From: Cunninghamia lanceolata
Lineage: Eukaryota; Streptophyta; Pinopsida; Cupressales; Cupressaceae
DNA length: 64,000 nt
Direction: 5' to 3'
Assembly: GCA_027924645.1 (NCBI GenBank)
Contig: BSBN01000355.1
Span: forward strand, 310,001 to 374,000
Part shown: positions 59,291 through 64,000 of the stretch, in pieces
Numbering within the stretch: position 1 is the first letter of the stretch
How the letters are laid out: the number at the start of each line of letters is the position of its first letter
The notes under the pieces: generated by a model
Databases searched by the model: none
The model's input: the letters and a program-made list of their open reading frames with translations, nothing else
Told to the model about the DNA's origin: nothing
Translations under genes and position numbers: made by a program

Positions 59291-60240
59291 TCTTGTTAAC
59301 ACAGACAGCATCATCATATTTCGAAGAGGCATGAAATATCCTCCTGCTAACTACTGTTTACTTCCTTATCGCCTTTCGCCTTTCGCCTGTCAGCAGCATC
59401 ATGATATTCGGCTATCAGCAGCATCATCACATTCGGCAAGCGCAAACATCCTCCTGATGTTCACTATTCATCTTACCGCCAAACTCTATCTTCATCATCA
59501 TGATGTTCGACATCATCTTCATCAGCAGGATATAAAATATCCGGTTCCTCCCATATATCCTGATGACGACAACTTCAAGCACCTTTCCCTCGATGCTTAC
59601 GTCACCCCGATATCCGACTACTCAAACAACAGCATCAGGATATGACTTATCCGGTCATATTGAAACATCCTGATGATGATACTCAATCTTTATGCCGATG
59701 ACTTACGCCGATGCCAAAACACTTAGCGACAGCAGGATAAACTTGCATAGGGTGATATTCGCAATATCCTGATGACGATGACATCACTTGCACCTGATGA
59801 TGATGTCAATGCACCTGATGATGATGTCAACAGGATATAAGACACTTATATCCTCCGCAACATGATAATGAATATCCGGTGATCTTTTCAATATCCTGAT
59901 GATGACCTCTCCGGTCCTTAGCCAAAAAGTGAACTTTCACTCCTGCATGCGAAGCGATATGCGGATGATGGATACACACGAAAGATGATCCTGACGATGA
60001 TATACACACTGAGTATATATCCAACCTATATCATCCTGATGCACTTGAAACATACAGTCTTCGTCAGCTTCACAACCCGATCCGGATAGCGATATACTCG
60101 TAGATGATGATACGATTCACTCCGTCTGGAAAAGCACATGCAGATCCCTGTATATCCGTCAGCTGCATGCAAACTCACAGAACCGCACAATTTTACAAAG
60201 AAAACATGATGATCGGGCTGGATCACCTTCAGATCAAAAC
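59291..60240. repeat. CpG-rich region with GATGA and ATATCC repeats
   Basis: Composition differs from the rest of the window: many CpG (CCGGTC, CGCCGATG, GCGATATGCGG). ATATCCTGATGATGA-like phrases recur near 59,555, 59,665, 59,765, 59,890 and 60,028, with two direct copies of CACCTGATGATGATGTCAA at 59,791-59,828. CATCATCAT and ATCATC runs open it. Short frames are not convincing as genes. It may be part of the chromovirus 3' LTR or of a separate element. Confidence 0.6.
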
Positions 60241-60872
60241 TTAACAGTTTATCTTCCTAAATCCTAGCACATGAGGATGCTAGGTTGATTCACAGCATGC
60301 TACCAATCGATCTCCCACACAATGAAATGCATAAACAGAAAACTAAAATACAACCTAAACTAACATGCATGACCATTCCACCGATTCACAGAATCAACCG
60401 ATGGAAGGGTTGAAAGAATCCATTAACCTGTAATCAGAACAGAAATTAAAACATAAACAGCTGATAAACCAGATAATGCAATTGATGAGATCTTATTTAG
60501 ATGAAACACAAATGTCCTGTTTCTACAATACTATCGAACAACAATGTTTCACAATGTCTGGACTGATCTCTGGATCTCACTCAATCACCAGTACAACACA
60601 ACATAACTACTACTCTGATATCATCTCAAACCCTAACTGATCTGAGATATTTATAGCAATATCCTACGAGTACTACCAACTCGATTCCCAGCGGCTGGGA
60701 GCTTCCAAGCGGCTGGGAGAAGACAGCTCAGACAACCTGATAACGAACTCTAACTACCTACACACTCTCCTAGGCTGATCTAATACATATGCATTGGTCC
60801 AATGGACCTTATTACATTATGAAGTCAAACATGCTAAAAATAGACTAATGTCCTGTCATGCAGACAATGAAC
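60241..60872 (-). mobile_element. Probable 3' LTR of the minus-strand chromovirus (start)
   Basis: Directly downstream of pol in the sense direction. A likely LTR start TGTCTGCATGAC lies at minus 60,867. TATAAATAT is at 60,647-60,655. Upstream of it in sense are two copies of a CTCCCAGCCGC-like motif (60,686-60,722). The other end of the LTR is not identified and the partner LTR is outside the window. Confidence 0.55.
60647..60655 (-). promoter_or_regulatory. Probable TATA box of the chromovirus LTR
   Basis: Minus strand TATAAATAT, about 220 bases inside the presumed LTR start; a duplicated GC-rich motif lies 30-75 bases upstream in sense. Confidence 0.55.
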
Positions 60873-63800
60873 CTATATCCTATCTTGTAGGGGTGCTCCT
60901 GCACCATACTCCCTAGAAGAAGAAATCTCAAGTCCACGTGAGATGAGAGTATGAAGATCTGCACCATGTTTCTGGATCTGCTCTTCAGTCATCCAGACTG
61001 CTTCAGAATTAGGTTTTCCCTTCCAAGAGACTAGATACTCCAAGTACTGTTTGTTCTGGGTCTGTTTGACCACTCTGGTGTCCAAAACCTTCTGCAACTG
61101 TGGAGGATCATGCTTGGGAATGTTATCATGGACTGTATCCTGTAGGAGATCCTGATCTACATCTGGATAAGACTTGTATGGAGTTAAATCACATACATTG
61201 AATACAGGGGACAAACCAAGATCAGGGGGGAGTTGTATCTCATAAGCATTCTGTCCATGCTTGTGCAAGATCTGACATGGTCCAACTTTTCTCTGCATAA
61301 GTTTAGTATATTTTCCCTTAGGAAGTCTGTCCTTCTTCAAATGAACCCATACCAAATCTCCAACATCAAACTGTACATCCTTCTTCTTTTTATCAGCATA
61401 TTCCTTATACTTCAAGGTGGTTTGTTGTAGTTGGGTCTTGACTTGATCATGAACCTCTTTTATGGCTTCTGCAAAAGCTTCTCCTTCTGCACTAACAGGG
61501 TCTACTGTAGGTAGATCTCTCAATTCCAAAATTCCTCTTGGATGCACACCATAAACTATCTGGAAAGGTGATTTCCCTGTGCTCCTATTGACAGTATCAT
61601 TATAGGAAAATTCAGCTTGAGATAGAATATTATCCCACTTTTCTCCATGTTGTTTTGTCAAACATCTAAGCAAATTTCCTAAGGAACGGTTCACTACTTC
61701 AGTCTATCCATCCGTTTGAGGATGATATGCAGAGGAAAAAGACAAATTTGTTCCAAGTTTCTTCCAAAGAGTTCTCCAGAAGTGACCAATAAACTTCACA
61801 TCCCTATCTGACACTATGCTCAATGGCAATCCATGGATCCTGACAATCTCCCTGAAAAACAAATCTGCAATGTATGAAGCATCAGCAGTGGTTTTGCATG
61901 GCAAGAAATGTGCCATTTTGCTGAATCTATCCACTACAACAAAAACACTGTCAAACCCTTTCCTTGTCCTTGGTAAACCCAAGACAAAATCCATACTTAT
62001 GCTTTCCCATGGTCTGGAAGGAATGGGTAAGGGCTGATATAAACCTGCATTAGTCGACCTGCCTTTAGCTTTCTGACATATCACACATGTCTCTACAAAC
62101 TTTCTGACATCTGCTTGTAACTTAGGCCAAAAGTAATGTCTTCGGACAAGATCAAGAGTCTTATCTAGACCAAAATGACCTGCCATAGCTCCACAATGTT
62201 TCTCCTTAATGATGTTTAACCTCATAGAACACCTTGGAATACATAACTGTCCACCTTTGAACAACAATCCATCTTGAATCAAAAATTCAGAGAATTCCGC
62301 ATGATATTTCTCTCCAAAAGAAGTACATACATGATATATCTCCCCAAAATCTTCATCAGTCTCATACATGGTCTTTAGTGAATCAATGCCAACACTTTCT
62401 AACTGAATCTGGTTGACTGTTAGAACTCTCCTGCTCAAAGCATCTGCAACTTTATTCTTGACTCCTTTCTTATGCTTCAATGTAAAAGTAAAAGCTTGTA
62501 AGGTTTCTACCCATTTCATGTGTCTGTGGTTCAGCTTTTCCTGGCTGTTTATGAAACTCAGAGCCTGGTTATCTGTGAATACTATGAATTCCTTTGGCAT
62601 CAAGTAATGCCTCCATTTCTTGAGTGACTGGACTAAAGCATACATTTCCAAATCATATGAGGAATACCTCTTTTTAGCATCATTGAGCTTCTCACTGAAA
62701 AATGCAATAGGTCTACCTTCTTGGCTGAGTACTGCTCCAATGGCCATGTGACTGGCATCACATTCCACCTGAAAGATTTTGTTAAAGTCTGGAAGTGCAA
62801 GGACTGGCTGCTGTGCCACCTTCTTCTTCAATGTTTCAAAAGAATCATCTGCTCTTTGAGTCCAAACAAATCTGCACTTCTGTCCTCCTTTGATGGTATC
62901 AAGCATGGGTGCACAAATATGACTAAACCCTCTTATAAACTTCTTGTAGAAGGTTGCTAACCCATGGAAACTTCTGACATCATTCATAGTCTTTGGGGTT
63001 GGCCAAGACAATATGGCACTTACCTTCTCCTTATCCATTTGTAACTTTCCTTGTGAAATGACAAAACCCAAATATGTGATCTCCTCTTGCATGAACAAAC
63101 ACTTGTCTAAATTTATCATCAGCTGCTCTTCATGTAACCTCTTAAGAACCAAATCTATGTGTCTGAGATGTTCTTCTTTTGTGTTGCTGAAAATCAGAAT
63201 GTCATCTAGATATACTATGACAAACTTACCAATGAATTCTTTCAAAACCTCATTCATCAACCTCATAAAAGTACTAGGTGCATTAGATAAACCAAAAGGC
63301 ATAACCTTCCACTCATATAACCCTTCATTAGTTTTGAATGCTGTTTTCCATTCATCTCCTGGCCTAATCCTGATCTGATGATATCCACTCTTTAGATCTA
63401 TTTTTGTAAAATACTTAGCACCTCCCAAACAGTCAAGTAAATCCTCTATCCTAGGGATTGGAAACCTATACCTGATTGTGATCTTGTTAATAGCTCTGGA
63501 ATCTGTGCAAAGCCTCCAAGTACCTTCCTTCTTTGGTGTTAGTACAGCTGGTACTGCACATGGACTTAAACTTTTCCCAATCAGACCTGAATCCAATAAT
63601 TCTTCAATTTGTCTGGCTACTTCTGCATTCTGTTCTGGAGTTAGCTTATAGGCTACTTTGTTTGGAAGTGTTGACCCTGGAATTAAGTCTATGCAGTGAC
63701 TAATATCCCTGACAGGTGGTAGGGATCTTGGCATTCCCTCTGAGATGATACCTTTGTACTTATCCAATAGCTCTTGGATAGCTAGGTCTATGAACCTTTG

Positions 63801-64000
63801 CTTTTTCTCTCCCTTGACTTCTTGGTGCTGTTCTTTATTCACCCTCATACATGGGATTAGGGCATATGCAACTGCACCTTCTGCTGCTACTTCTTTCATG
63901 AACTGTTTACCTTCCATCAGCATTACCTTCACCTCTTTTCCTTTAGATTTCTCCTCCTTCTCCGTCAATGGTAGTAACTTTATAACCTTACCATCTTTAG
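60873..64000 (-). pseudogene. pol: Chromovirus (Ty3/Gypsy) pol: RT, RNase H, integrase, chromodomain; one amber codon
   Basis: One minus-strand frame runs from beyond the window edge to the stop at 60,873, broken only by TAG at 61,704-61,706 (DG-stop-TEVVNRS; CAG in relatives). RT: LTPKKEGTWRLCTDSRAINK, FTKIDLKSGYHQIRIRPGDE, MPFGLSNAPSTFMRLMN, IVYLDDILIFSNT. RNase H: VECDASHMAIGAVLSQEGRP, SSYDLEMYALVQSLKKW, FTDNQALSFI. Integrase: HFGLDKTLDLVRRHYFWP and CVICQ (zinc), SMDFVLGLP, VSDRDVKFIGHFW and the Glu of TEVVNRS, so the DDE set is present. The chromodomain EYLVSWKGKPNSEAVWMTEE is near the end. No true start is visible: the frame continues through 64,000 toward protease and gag. The least decayed element here. 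Confidence 0.93.

Noticed and set aside
59331..59645. Frame of 104 codons in the CpG-rich island
   Set aside because: Short, repeat-derived (ATCATC and ATATCC phrases) and without domain; composition explains its openness.

Overview
This window is transposable-element sequence from end to end. I found no host gene, rRNA, tRNA or CRISPR array. The families are plant ones: Sirevirus-type Ty1/Copia, Tat/Ogre-type Ty3/Gypsy with a second RNase H domain, a chromodomain Gypsy, and a plant L1-type LINE with a C-terminal RNase H. AT-rich, CpG-poor DNA, many in-frame stops of C-to-T / G-to-A type, and elements nested four deep suggest a seed plant with a very large genome, most likely a gymnosperm such as a conifer. 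The organism is an inference.

Layout. 1-3.7 kb: the end of a Copia-type LTR, abutting a minus-strand retroelement remnant with its own primer-binding site. 3.69-3.82 kb: an (AT)n tract. 3.82-11.25 kb: a complete but decayed Sirevirus-type Copia element (plus strand; LTRs of about 1.54 kb) with multiple polypurine tracts. 11.9-45.1 kb: a Russian doll. A plus-strand Gypsy gag-protease remnant (level 0) is split by a minus-strand non-autonomous Gypsy with 1.27-kb LTRs (level 1, 12,650-44,626). That is split by a Tat-like minus-strand Gypsy with 6.1-kb LTRs (level 2, 15,145-40,854). That in turn is split exactly at its reverse-transcriptase YLDD motif by a minus-strand non-autonomous Sirevirus-like element (level 3, 23,659-30,984). 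By-eye LTR divergence (about 11%, 8-9% and 4% from outside to inside) agrees with the nesting order.

45.1-52.9 kb: an interrupted satellite array of roughly 360-bp units with a higher-order pattern. 54.0-55.1 kb: a 0.55-kb tandem duplication. 55.3-58.9 kb: a 5'-truncated LINE. 59.3-60.2 kb: a CpG-rich GATGA/ATATCC repeat region. 60.2-64.0 kb: the 3' half of a minus-strand chromovirus whose pol frame is open except for one amber codon and runs off the right edge.

The most unusual items are: (i) a long sense reading frame of about 1,170 codons lying wholly inside the 6.1-kb LTRs of the level-2 element; (ii) an array of about nine GC-rich hairpins upstream of that frame in both LTRs; (iii) the level-3 element, which keeps only a coiled-coil/zinc-knuckle Gag and has an unknown frame of about 1,060 codons in place of pol; (iv) a stem-loop with a C7-type loop and a covarying stem at the U5 end of three different Copia-type LTR families.
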